Assembly: GCA_025201345.1 (NCBI GenBank)
Contig: JAIXMG010000009.1
Coordinates: forward strand, 124,001-188,000
From: Thamnidium elegans
Taxonomy: Eukaryota > Mucoromycota > Mucoromycetes > Mucorales > Mucoraceae
Length of the DNA: 64,000 bases
Reading direction: 5' to 3'
How positions within the stretch are numbered: position 1 is the first letter of the stretch; each line of letters begins with the position of its first letter. Below, one piece after another: positions 1 through 10,715 of this stretch. The notes beneath the pieces are model-generated. The model saw only the letters and a list, made by a program, of their open reading frames with translations. It searched no databases and was not told where the DNA came from. The position numbers and the translations under genes are program-made.

Positions 1-626
1 TGTTCATCTTGTCTGCTTTGTCTTCTACGAGGTCTTGTCAATGGTTCAGTAATAATATTATTTGTAATGGATCTTGACGCGCGTCTTTTTCTGATAGAAC
101 TTTCTTCTATCAACTTTTGGTCTTCTATAGCAGGTTGTACTTTATCACTTTTAGTTTTTTTATTTGGACTAGAGACATCTTCTTTATTTCTACGCTTTCT
201 CGTAGGTGGTAACTTTTTCTTTTCAACCTGCTCTTCCTCTTCTTCTTCTTCGTCCTCTTCTTCTTCACGCAAAGTTTCCATCGGTTCAACCATTGGTAAC
301 TCTGGTGAAGCGGACCTAGATAGTGGGAAATCATCAGGTACAGATGAAAGTGGAGAAGCAGAGTCTTGTTCTGTATGTAAATCATCGTCTGATACTTCTT
401 CGTTCGATAGTGAACCGGGTGAACCTGCTTGTAATATACTGTTTAAAGCGGATAAATCGTCATCGTCTTCTTCATCGTCTTCTTCGTCGTCTTCCATTTT
501 ATCTGTAGGCGTTAAAGGCCCATCACCTTCTAATTGTTCATCGGCACTTAATACTGAAGGCGAAGAACCTAAAGATAATTTAGAGCTTTGTCGGGTAGTT
601 ATTTCTTCGTTTGAATGTGTGTCCAT
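1..626 (-). CDS. Acidic, serine-rich nuclear protein, N-terminal part (cut by window edge)
   Basis: The start is the ATG at 626-624 on the minus strand. The frame stays open to the left edge, giving about 208 residues and no stop. The translation has a low-complexity acidic stretch near residues 45-60 (DDEEDDEEDDDD), a second Glu run near 125-135 (EEEEDEEEEEE), and clusters of basic residues (KKKLPPTRKRR, RKRRASR, RPRRR) that look like nuclear localisation signals. SP-rich segments suggest phosphorylation. I recognise no folded domain, and the diagnostic part may lie outside the window. The opposite strand also has an open frame here, but it encodes poly-Ser only because it is the complement of Asp/Glu codons. 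The gene is divergent from eS28, with about 400 bp between the two start codons. A chromatin-associated protein is a guess from composition only. Confidence 0.6.
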   Translation of the reverse strand, partial: MDTHSNEEITTRQSSKLSLGSSPSVLSADEQLEGDGPLTPTDKMEDDEEDDEEDDDDLSALNSILQAGSPGSLSNEEVSDDDLHTEQDSASPLSSVPDDFPLSRSASPELPMVEPMETLREEEEDEEEEEEEQVEKKKLPPTRKRRNKEDVSSPNKKTKSDKVQPAIEDQKLIEESSIRKRRASRSITNNIITEPLTRPRRRQSRQDE

Positions 627-738
627 TATTATTTATTTATTTTTAAAAAAAAAAGATAGGAAAACTTTTCTTTTTTGCTTAAAAAAAAAAAAGGTATATA
701 ATACGAAAGTTGATATATATTGTTAAGTTTTTTTTTTC

Positions 739-769
<31 letters not shown>

Positions 770-1030
770 GAAAAAATACACGTGTGTAAAAAAAAAAAGA
801 GTATATAAAAAGAAAAGGGTTAAATAATGTTCCCTTCTCACGTAAAAAAAGGTATTTATAATATGGAAAAAAATTGTTTTTTTTTCTCTATCTAACTCTT
901 CCCAACCCACCGACGTGACGTCGACGCTGGATCTTAACGGACATTTAATTATGGAGGCGCGCCAGACGCTGAGATGGGGAAGGCAATTCGTTGGTTCGTA
1001 GATTCCTTCCTTCTCTATAATCAATTAACA
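627..1030. promoter_or_regulatory. Shared upstream region between the left-edge gene and eS28
   Basis: This 404-bp spacer lies between two divergent start codons. It holds long A and T tracts (about 748-769 and 787-799), a GC-richer segment around 905-985 with ACGTGACGTCGACG, and a pyrimidine-rich stretch before the eS28 ATG. The GC-rich patch in otherwise AT-rich DNA is the best candidate for a shared promoter core. No open frame of note is present. Confidence 0.4.
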
Positions 1031-1490
1031 ATGGTGAGCAAATAGAGTGTTACATGTGTATGTGTTGTGTGTGTAGGTATAATATATGGATTGCTCAATA
1101 GATGGATGTGTAATATTAGAAGATGGATGGATGTATTAAAATCACTTTGAACAAAACCTATCGACAATTTTTTTTTTCAGCATTGACACCTTATATAATA
1201 TAATGCACACAGACACACACATGCAACATGGAACTAATTGAATTTAAAGCAAATATACTAATATTTTTTTGAAATGGTAGGATTCTTCTTCTAACAAGAC
1301 TCCCGTCAAGCTCGCTAGAGTTACTAAGGTTCTCGGCCGTACCGGTTCTCGTGGTGGTGTCACTCAAGTCCGTGTTGAATTCATGGATGATACTAACCGT
1401 TCCATCATCCGTAACGTTAAGGGTCCTGTTCGTGAAAACGATATCCTCTGTCTTTTGGAATCCGAACGTGAAGCTCGTCGTCTCCGTTAA
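1031..1490 (+). CDS. RPS28: 40S ribosomal protein eS28 (RPS28)
   Basis: Exons are 1031-1033 and 1281-1490. The first exon contributes only the ATG: GTGAGC follows at once, and the 247-nt intron ends in GGTAG at 1280. The 70-residue product reads [20 protein letters not shown]..., then [16 protein letters not shown] and ends [10 protein letters not shown]. This is a near-identical match to eukaryotic eS28, a small-subunit protein near the mRNA exit/E-site region, of about 67-70 residues. The intron is the longest I can place in any gene here; long first introns are common in fungal ribosomal protein genes. The ATG at 1274 inside the intron is in a different frame and cannot be the start. Identity is very secure; the start-codon exon is secure because the second codon begins exactly after the acceptor. 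Confidence 0.95.
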
Positions 1491-1926
1491 GCAACTATAT
1501 ATATGTATATTTTTTTCACTTCCGAAAAAAAGACAAAAAAGACTAGCAAATAAAAACTATTCACATATTGTTCATATATAGCACATACAAACCCTGTAAC
1601 AGTTAAAATAGTGTATAAAAAAGAGTGAAAAAAAAAGAGGTTATTATGCATAAATCATAATGAGAGAAAGTGAGAAAGTGAGAAAAAAAAAGGGGGAGAG
1701 AGGAATCATAATGTGTCATAACAAACCTTAATATTCATACACCCTAAAAGCTTTTTTGCCTTTGTGTATCCATTACATTTCTGAATTATATGAAAGAAAA
1801 ATAGTCGAAAAGTTAAAAAAAAAGTGGCTTAGAAGTTACTTCTTGACTATAATGACTCATTTTTTTATATCCCTTTTTTTTTTTCCTTCTTTAATATTGT
1901 TACTTAATATTATACTATAGCTCATC
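1491..1926. other. Intergenic spacer, eS28 3' end to TyrRS start
   Basis: 436 bp of AT-rich sequence with a purine-rich block (GAGAAAGTGAGAAAGTGAG, about 1661-1680) and a T-rich run ending shortly before the TyrRS ATG at 1927. I see no gene in it. It should hold the eS28 polyadenylation region and the TyrRS promoter. Confidence 0.4.
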
Positions 1927-3199
1927 ATGTCACTTACACCCGACCAAAAGTACGACCTTATTACCCGTAACCTTCAAGAGGTTCTTGGTGCTGATGAAAT
2001 GAAGAAGATTCTTGCCGAGCGTGACCTTAAGATGTATTGGGGTACTGCACCTACTGGTAGACCTCATATTGGTTACTTTGTGCCTATGGCTAAAATTGCT
2101 GATTTCTTGTCTGCTGGTGTTGAGGTAAATTTTATATACTTGTACTTGAAGTGTTCCTGTAAACTTACTTTTTTTTAAAAAAAAAAATGATAATTAGATG
2201 AGTGTTCTTTTAGCTGATATTCACGCTTTCCTTGATAACATGAAAGCACCTCTTGAACTTGTCAGACACCGTGTCAACTATTACGAAGCCATGATTAAGA
2301 CAGTTTTGACCTCTCTTGGTGTTCCCATTGAGAAGCTCAAGTTTATTATTGGTTCATCTTACGAATTATCTGCCGAATATTCTATGGATAACTTCCGTTT
2401 GTGTGCACTTTTAACTGAACATGATGCCAAGAGAGCTGGTGCCGAAGTTGTTAAGCAAGTTTCTTCACCTCTTTTATCTGGTTTATTGTATCCTGGTATG
2501 CAAGCTCTTGATGAAGAGTATTTAAAGGTCGATGCACAATTCGGTGGTGTTGATCAACGTAAGATCTTTATCTTGGCTGAAAAATATATGCCCTTGTTGG
2601 GTTACAAGAAGCGTTCACATTTAATGAACCCTATGGTTCCTGGCTTAACTGGATCCAAAATGTCAGCCTCTGATCCTGACTCCAAAATTGATTTCTTGGA
2701 TAGTGCAAAGGACGTTTCTAAAAAGATTAAAAAGGCATTTTGTGAAGAAGGTAATATTACTGATAACGGTATCCTTTCATTTGTCAAGTCGGTTTATTTC
2801 CCTCTCAAGACTTTAAATGGCGGAAAAGCTACTTTCACTTGTATTCGTCCTGAGCAATACGGCGGTAATATGGTCTATGATAATTTTGAGGCCTTGGAAA
2901 AAGATTTCGCTGATAAGGTCGTTCATCCTGGAGATTTAAAGGCCGGTGTTATCGCTGCCATCAACGAATTATTGGAACCTGTGCGTAAGGCATTTGATAC
3001 ACCCGAGATGAAGAAGTTGACTGATTTAGCTTACCCTGCTCCTAAGCCTGCTGAGAAAGTGAATCCCAAAAAGGATAAGAAGGAAAAGAAGAAGGCTGAA
3101 AGAGCTGCTGCTTTAGCTGCTAAGGCTGCTAACGGTGAAGCTACTACTGAACCTACTACCGCTGAAGCTCCTAAGGAAGAAGAAAAGACACAAGAATAA
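1927..3199 (+). CDS. TYS1: Cytoplasmic tyrosyl-tRNA synthetase
   Basis: Exons are 1927-2124 and 2198-3199; the 73-nt intron joins GVE to [14 protein letters not shown], matching the family's [16 protein letters not shown] segment. The product is 399 residues. It charges tRNA-Tyr in the cytosol using ATP (class Ic synthetase). Visible motifs are the HIGH-like signature [10 protein letters not shown] (about 42-51), the tyrosine/tRNA-binding segment [12 protein letters not shown] (about 177-188) and the KMSKS-type loop GSKMSASDP (about 218-226). The C-terminus is a Lys/Ala/Glu-rich tail ([21 protein letters not shown]), as in yeast Tys1, rather than the EMAP-II-like domain of animal enzymes. Length fits the yeast protein (394 residues). 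The intron contains a T-tract followed directly by an A-tract. Confidence 0.95.
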
Positions 3200-5245
3200 A
3201 AAAAAAATGTACCTTTTTCTTAATCCTTTTTTTTTTTATTTTTTCCTCCTCCCATTATTTAAATCGAAACAACAATCCTCCTTCCCTCCATCAAACAAAA
3301 GATCGTCATGATAATATTAAATCATTTTTGTATAGTAAAAACAAAGGTTTTTTTTTATTTTTTGTGTGAACTTGTAAAAAGTTGAAAAAAGTGATAAATA
3401 GTGTGCATGATTATCGTAACTGAAAAAAAAAAAAAAAAAAAAAATGGGAACAAGTAGTAATAAATTAACCGAATTAAAACTTAGCCTTCTAGTATCAACC
3501 AGGCTTTGCTATTTTATGCAAACTATGAAACTTAACTGACTGAATAAACAAACCTATTCTGAGGCGAACCAAATAAAATGATACTTTTACGCAAACGTAG
3601 TAAATTTTAATTTTCAAATATGTTACAATGCCTTTTTCAAAAAAAAGAGCGAAAAAAAAAAATAGTAACAGCTTTTTTAGTTTTGCAATTTCCCAAAAAA
3701 AAAAAAAAAAAGGAAGAATCGTAATTGTTTACTTCTGTGCTACTTTTATTTTGTCTGGCTTCTCGGGATCCGAGTCCGAGAAAGAAGGGGAATCTTATAA
3801 GTACAAAATAATATAGAATAAAAAGAATGTAATGATACAAGTGCCACATCAAAGTTTTTTTTTATAGCATATCAACAAAGTATATACTAGTTTTTGCTCG
3901 CGAAAAAAAAAATCTTTCTGGTGGTTTATGTTCTGTCGTGTTACCAAAATCCTTGGATGTATAGATTGGAAACAACGAAAGAACTGGTCTGAGTACGGTT
4001 ACACACAACAAGGAGTGCACCTACCATGCTATTGTCCTGATACAAACTTCGGGTAATTGAAGCGCAAAATAAACCATGTATATAATACAGCAGATAATAC
4101 AGAAAAAGGAAGAGAGAGAAAAGAGCGAAAGGGATAAGGCAACAACTGAATATTTCTAGAAGAAAAAAACTAGTAAAAAAAAAAAGAGAAAGGTGCAGCT
4201 CTGGGCGTACCTTATGCCAGTAGTAAGATATATTATCATTTGAGTTTCTGTTTGGTGTAATGTTCATCTACAGTTTGTAATGATTTATTAACGCCATTGT
4301 AAACAAACAAGCTTATACAGTATTCGTGGCATCCGGCGTAACACTGCTTGACATGACGTCAACTTTAGAAAGAAAAAAAGGTTCATATACATGTTCTCAT
4401 TCTGTTATAAATGATCAACCAAGAGCATCTTTTTTTTTTTTTGGGGGAAATGGGGGTCGCCAAAAAATTAGTTTTTTATTAAACCCCCTTGATAATATAA
4501 AACTTTGTGTGTCAAAAATTGGCTCAGTCTAGGAAAGTAGCGTGGTTAATATGATGCAAACAAACATCGCATCATTTTTTTAACGCAGATGTGTAATGTA
4601 TTTCTTTTAGCTTTTTTTTTCTTTCTTTCTTTTTTTCTACGGGTAGAAAATCATTTTATTGACACCGTAATTTGATCGAAGCTGTCATCTAAACTTTATG
4701 TAAACACAGTGTAAAAAAAAAAAAAAACGATAACTTCTTTTTTTTTTAAAAAAAAAGAAGTTATGCCTCGAATATTGATTTATAGTTTTCTTCTTGTTTG
4801 AAAGTAAATATAAATAATCGGGGTCCTTTTTTTTATTATTATTATTTTCTAATGCAACTAACCAAACGTTTTATTAGTTTGTATTCACTTAAATGATAGA
4901 GAGAGAGAGAGAGAGATACATATATATATAAAAGAAGAAAAAGAAAAGTGTCAAGTGTATAATGATAGTAGTAATAATAATAATAAAAAAGGTTACTCTG
5001 TAGAAGGAAGGTTTTTTGCCCCAGGTTCTCGTTCTAAAAAAGGTTTAGTCATCTTTTTTTTTATAGACTCTGAAAGGTTCTAAATTCAAAGGTTGACCGA
5101 ATAGTGTCCCAAATCTAATATATATAAAAAAGAAAACAAATAGATAAAATGATTGTTGATCAAATCATGTATTTTATTACTTTTCTTTTTCTTGAAAAAA
5201 AATAAAATAAAATTCGCACAGATGTATACATTTACTATTGAGTTG

Positions 5246-5283
<38 letters not shown>

Positions 5284-6974
5284 CGTTGAAAAAGTGTGTT
5301 ACAAGTCTGTTAAAAAATAAAGCAAGACTTTTTTTAACTGTTGTATTTGGTGGCAATCTATGCTCTTTATTTGTTTTGTTTAATTGTTTTTTTTTTTTTT
5401 TTTTGCGTATATAATATTTTTAATTTAGCCAAATCAGCTTGTAAAAAAAATAAATAAATAATAAAGTAGAGTTACTCAACTATATATCAGAAGTTTTTTT
5501 CAATGAATTTATAATATTGAGTAAATGGATTATCTCGCATTCCTATTTTTGAAAGTACACTGAATATATCCTTGACTTGTTTATGTATTTATACATATAT
5601 GATTTGTTTATTATTCTTTTCTTCTCTCTTTTTTTTTTTATTTTTTTTTTACAGTCCAGACCCCAAAGATATCAATTTCTTTTGGTGCCTGATATTTTTT
5701 TCTCTCGTTTTTTTTTTTGCAGCTGCTTTTTCTATCAATGGAAAACTAATGATACTAGTTTTTAAAGTTAAAGAATTGAGAGTAGGCTTTTTTATGTTGT
5801 GAGCTACCAAGTCTATTGTACTACCAAATTGTCAGGTACTACAAATAAGTATAAATAATAATAAGCTGATCTTTATAATATATATGTATATATTTACCTA
5901 CACTTTTCAAGCAGCATTTGATACAAAAATAGTTAAAGTAGTAAACTTTTTGTTGTTGTTTCATTCTATGCTTTCTACCCAAATAATGTGATGATATATT
6001 AGACCATTTACAACTTTTTTTTATTAAAAAAAAACTAATTGATTTGACAGGCATTCATGCTTAATTTTTAGTGCAAACACATATAAGGTTTTTTTTGCCA
6101 CCAAAAAAAAATCGGTTTTTAAATTATATAAACGATTGAAAGGCGCATTGTCATTTGCAAAATAAGATATATATTTGTTTATATTTTCTATACTTTTTTT
6201 TCATATAGAAACTTTGTGCATTAAATGTGATTTTAACTCGTTTTGATATCTATTACCGGTTAATTGATTAAAATAGTAATACAAATTATTTCTTGATAAA
6301 AAAAAATAGGAGAGATTATTAATGATAATATAATATATTGAATGTGATAACAGTTGTCATGGTTACATCATTATTACCTTTTCTTTTCTTTTACTGTCAA
6401 ACAGAGAGAGAGAGAGAGGGTTAAAAGTATGAGAAAAGTGACGTTGGTACGGTAACAGATGCCCTTTTTTATTTTTTTATTTGCAAATGTGTATGAAATT
6501 ATTTAGGGTTATCACTTTTATGCATTAAATATAATAATAGAGAAACGCGTCCATTAATTAAATAAAAAAAAGGCGGGTAATATGTATTTAAGTAAGGGCC
6601 TTTCCTGCTTGTTACGCTTTGATTCAAACGCCGTTTCAACAAAAAGAAAAAAAAAGTTGACTTGTTCATTTAAAACTTGACTTGTATCTCATAAATTGAC
6701 AACATTTTACAAGCAGAAATAAATAATAACAGATTGTTTGGATGACATCGATCACACGCTTCCATTTAACCCCCTTTCACCCTTATTTTACCTCCTTGAT
6801 TGTTTCGTTTTTTCTTATTTCTTGACCTCCTTTTTTTTTTTATCTTTCTCCATCTTTTTCTCTCTCTTTTTTTTTTCTCACTGTTATTTCGCTTTTATTT
6901 ATACTTATTTTTTTTTCTTTTATATACTTGTTATTTTTGAATAGACATATACACACATAATATTAATAATAATA
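3200..6974. other. Gene-free stretch, 3.8 kb
   Basis: Only short open frames occur, and all are dominated by homopolymer-derived Lys/Phe runs. I recognise no protein, tRNA or rRNA. Visible structure includes a 32-nt poly-A tract at 5251-5282, GA repeats at about 4899-4916 and 6403-6418, a T/A palindrome near 4739-4757, and many T8-T18 runs. The part just upstream of 6975 should contain the promoter of the DEUBAD gene. A non-coding transcript cannot be excluded. Confidence 0.4.
5251..5282. repeat. Poly-A tract (32 nt)
   Basis: Uninterrupted run of A, the longest homopolymer I noticed in the window. It lies in gene-free DNA and is not next to a recognisable retroelement end. Confidence 0.9.
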
Positions 6975-8181
6975 ATGTTTAATTCTTCACAACACTCTAT
7001 GTTATTATCGCCTATTGGTAAAAGAAGAGAATTAGAGCAAGATGATATTTCATTAGAAACTAGTCAACTTATGATTCGCTCACCAACCAATGGTGTTGGC
7101 GGTAGTAATCATAAAAAAGCTCGTTATGAACCAAGTTGGACGCTTGATAATTTATGCACACATCCTTGTAGCCCGTTAGCTGCTATTGATTTAGAGGTAA
7201 ATAAAATAACAATAAAGCTTATACATGTTTAAGTTGCTAACTTTTTTTATTATCATAGTCAATTTTTAGCTTGTCAAATTTTCATCTTCTATCACAAGAA
7301 AAGAGAGAAGAACTTTATCAAATGTTACCGGAAAAAGATCAGCCTTCCTATTTAAGTCATGATATTGAATCTCATTCTTATGTGAATTCAAATAATAATG
7401 TGTTTTCCAAGTCTGAAAATCCTATACTTTGGAATACTTTATCTGATTGGCAAACTATGTTGGGTCAAGGTGAATATCATCATCATCACCGTCGCCATCA
7501 AGACTTTCCTCCTTCTCCTTCTCCGCCAACAAATAGTAGTAGTAACAAGTCTACAAGCACTACATCTACTCATCATTTATACTCTCAACAACCCAAGTCT
7601 AAATGCCCATCTAAAAAAGACAAATTCAAGGTATTTCTCTCTCCCCTCTCTTTCTATAATATATATATATATATATTTATATATTTTTTAAAATTAGGAT
7701 GAAGCCTTTGAGTCTTATTGGGGCGAATTAATTGATAAAGAAAGAGCTCATAATGTAGCCGGTGATTCTAAAAACATTACATTAAAAGATATGTGCCGCA
7801 AAGGCTTGATACGCGAAGGAGATGTTATTGTATATAAACGTAACTTTAGCGCGTGTAAAGTAGTTGTCTCTAAATCAATGACTGTAAGTATTAGTTTTTT
7901 CCCTACATGTACATAATGCATAAACCAACAATTATATTTAGGTTGTAAAAGCGAGTGGACTCTCTGGTATCTCAATAAAATTAGACGATGAAATCTTTGA
8001 AGACTTTGAAACACCCACAGCTTTAGAGACCAAAATATTAGATCACCATGGTAAAGTGACGAAAGATAAACGTCCCAATGGTAACGCCTTTAAAAGTATT
8101 CGTTTAATTCGAGCTGGTAAAGACATGGGAAGATTATTTGATATTCGTAAAGACGGCTTTGGTGAACAGTCTGGATATTAA
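6975..8181 (+). CDS. ASX-homology (DEUBAD) protein with C-terminal RAMA-like domain
   Basis: Exons are 6975-7196, 7259-7630, 7698-7883 and 7942-8181, all in phase 0, giving 339 residues. Residues about 53-210 look like the DEUBAD/ASXH domain of Asx-family proteins: W-x-LDNLCTHPCSPLAAIDLESIF, then LLSQEKREELYQMLPEKDQ, then NPILWNTLSDWQTMLGQGEY, and FESYWGE. DEUBADs bind and tune UCH-type deubiquitinases (ASXL with BAP1; INO80G and Rpn13 with UCH37). The region between is low complexity (HHHHRRH, PPSPSPP, Ser/Thr-rich). Residues about 224-335 (ITLKDMCRKGLIREGDVIV ... FETPTALETKILD ... PNGNAFKSIRLIRAGKDMGRLFDIR) resemble the RAMA fold found with adenine methylases and in MPND. The DEUBAD call is fairly secure. 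The RAMA call rests on the pattern GLI-x-GD, a (S/T)PTA segment and an NG-x-x-(W/F)-x-S(I/V) segment, and is an inference. Likely nuclear. Confidence 0.75.
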
Positions 8182-8633
8182 AGAAGAAGAAAAATAAGAA
8201 ACAACAAATATTACTATAAAAAACAAACAAATGTATACTTTCTCTCTCTCTCTTTGTCTTTCTCTCTTCTTATATTGTCTTTTTTTCTCCCCCTTTATTT
8301 TTTTATTTTTTCCAACTATTCCGCTTTTGTCTTTTTAATTGTACAGTGTTTTGCGTTTAAAAATCAAATAAAAAAAAATCCAACTTATGATGTGACTAAT
8401 CTAAGCCATTCATATAAAAGCAGGTTTTGAGAGGTTACTCAATTTACTCAATTTACTGTTGTCATGGAGACCGATCGAAAAAAGAACTATGGAAACAAAT
8501 AGCTTATTTGTTTTACTGTGTGTATGTGTGGCTTCGCTCTCTTTTGTGACGCTTTTTCACCTTTCACTTTTTACTTCATTTTTTGTTTTTTTATTATCCT
8601 TTATTTTTTTTTGTAATAGAAAGTGTATTAAAA
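8182..8633. other. Intergenic spacer between the DEUBAD gene and UTP18
   Basis: 452 bp, pyrimidine-rich (TCTCTCTC around 8240-8275), with a T-rich approach to the UTP18 ATG. An open frame at 8459-8647 runs through a T-tract and out of frame into the UTP18 start; I do not regard it as a gene. Confidence 0.4.
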
Positions 8634-10562
8634 ATGGCTCCTGTTAATAAAAAGGCAAAAAGAGAATCTTCTGAAAAAGAATTAGAAGGTTTCTTATTTG
8701 GTGATGCTACAGAAGAATTATGGGAGAAAACAGGTCATGAACTCGATCAACAGTTAGACGAAGCAACTAGTGAACAAGAAGCAACGGAAGAAGAAGATAC
8801 AGAAGAGGTATACCATTTGAACATTCAATTTCTTTTGTATGTAGCAGTACTAACTTCATGTCACTATTTTTTTTTTGTTAGGCCTTTTTCTTTGATTCTG
8901 GACCTGTTTCATATACTATTGATGCACCTGTCGCCATTAACCACGATTCAGATAACGAAGTAGATTATGAGGCCGAGGAAGAAAAACAAAGTACAGATAA
9001 TGAAAGCGATAGCGAAAGTGAAGATGAAAGTGATAAGGAAGATAGCAATGCTGCTTGGGAAGATGATGATGATAAACGTTTAATGATTTCTTTATCAGCC
9101 AGTAATATTACCAAGAAACTTCGTAATGATGTTGATGAAGATATTGTTGATGGTGCCGAGTATTCTCGTAGATTACGTAAACAGTAAGTCTACAAAAAAA
9201 AAACACTTGATAATATCGTTCTAGTTGCTGATTTTATTTTATGTAGATTCAACAAGATTTATCCTAAACCCGATTGGGCTACACTTCCTTCTGAAATTAA
9301 GGCAGAAAGAAAGCGTAAAGCAGTAGATAATGATGATTCAGATGATGAGAATGACGAAGAAGATGAAAATGATTTAAATGAGGAAGATAGACTTGACTTA
9401 TTAAAGAGTACTATGGGTATTTTGAGCAGAAGAGCAAAGAATCTTACTATTTCACCAAAGAAGTTGGATATCTTGCGTTTAAAGAATGCTAATCGTGCTG
9501 TACCTAAATCTAAGGTAAATTTAATAGCACTTGACGATAACAACAACAAAAAAGAGAACGTAAACTTACATTATATATATAGACTTTAATTACTTCAATT
9601 GCTTTCCATCCCAATGCACAAGTTATGTTAACTGCTGGTTTAGATAAAACTTTACGTTTATTCCAAATTGACGGTAAAATTAACCCCAAGATCCAATCTG
9701 TCGTGTTTAAAGATATGCCCATTTATCATGCAGAATTCCATCCTTCCGGTGATCAAATTGTTGTGAGTGGTAGACGTCAATTCTTTTATATCTACGATAT
9801 TCAATCTGGTGTCATTGATAGATGCCCAGGTATTTGGGGTAAAGAAGAGAAATCGTTAGAAAAGTTCTCAATGAGTCCCTGTGGTCGTTATATTGCATTT
9901 TTGGGCACAAGTGGTACAATTATCATTGTCAGTTATTTAACGAAGAAGTGGTACTGTGATCTTAAATTAAACAAAACTGTCGAGTCTGTGGATTGGTCTT
10001 CTGATGGTAATTTCATCTTTGGCTTTGGTAGTGAAGGTGAAGTATACCAATTTGATATTGAAAAGAAGGAATGTGTTAAGCGTTGGGTTGACGATGGTTG
10101 TATTGGTGCTACTGTATTTAGAGCTAGTCCTAATGAAAAATATTATGCTACAGGGTAAATATATCAACGCGTATATGTATTTATATACAAGTGAATAACA
10201 TTTTTTATTATTCTTATAGTTCATCTACTGGTGTTGTTAACCTTTATGATCGATCTGTGCTTGAACCTGAAAACACTCGACCTAAACCTATCAAGGCAAT
10301 CTTAAACTTGCCAACAAAAATTAATAACATTATATTCAATCATGATTCCCAATTAATGGTGATTACCAGTCAATTTAAAAAGGATCAGTTAAAGGTTATT
10401 CATGTACCCACAGCCACAGCCTATGCTAATTGGCCCACCGATAGAACACCTCTTAGTAAAGTTGTATGTGTTGCATTCTCACCTAACAGTGATTACCTTG
10501 CTATTTCAAATGATAGAGGTCTTGTTTTACTTTACACTTTAAAACATTACGCTCTCCAATAA
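8634..10562 (+). CDS. UTP18: U3 snoRNP (SSU processome) WD40 protein Utp18
   Basis: Exons are 8634-8807, 8882-9183, 9247-9514, 9583-10154 and 10220-10562, giving 552 residues. Utp18 is a WD40 subunit of the UtpB module in the nucleolar 90S pre-ribosome, needed for 18S rRNA processing. Residues 1-248 form the typical basic/acidic N-terminal region: ELEGFLFGD near the start, long Asp/Glu/Ser runs, then AEYSRRLRKQFNKIYPKPDWA and RAVPKSK. The rest is the WD40 propeller (TSIAFHPNAQVMLTAGLDKTLRLFQIDGK, then IYHAEFHPSGDQIVVSGRR, FSMSPCGRYIAFLG, SVDWSSDGNF, VAFSPNSDYLAI). Length matches the yeast protein (594 residues). Exon joins are supported by uninterrupted WD repeat register. It runs convergently into the NPEPL1 gene. 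Confidence 0.92.
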
Positions 10563-10715
10563 ATAAACATATAATCTCTCATTTTTGTATCATTTCCACA
10601 CACTCACACACCTCACACACAATTACACAACTCTATTTTTACCTGCTTAAATAAAAATAAAATATATACACATATAATTCAATTTTTTTTTTATTATTTA
10701 TTTCTTTGCATGATT

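Noticed and set aside
67..726. Plus-strand open frame rich in poly-Ser
   Set aside because: It is the complement of Asp/Glu codons in the minus-strand acidic protein; composition and edge context favour the minus strand.
1034..1280. snoRNA inside the eS28 intron
   Set aside because: No C (RTGATGA) with D (CTGA) boxes or H/ACA hairpin-hinge pattern visible.
5572..5802. Hydrophobic short frames (Phe/Leu runs) resembling membrane peptides
   Set aside because: They derive from T-tracts and appear in two overlapping frames at once; no start context or homologue.
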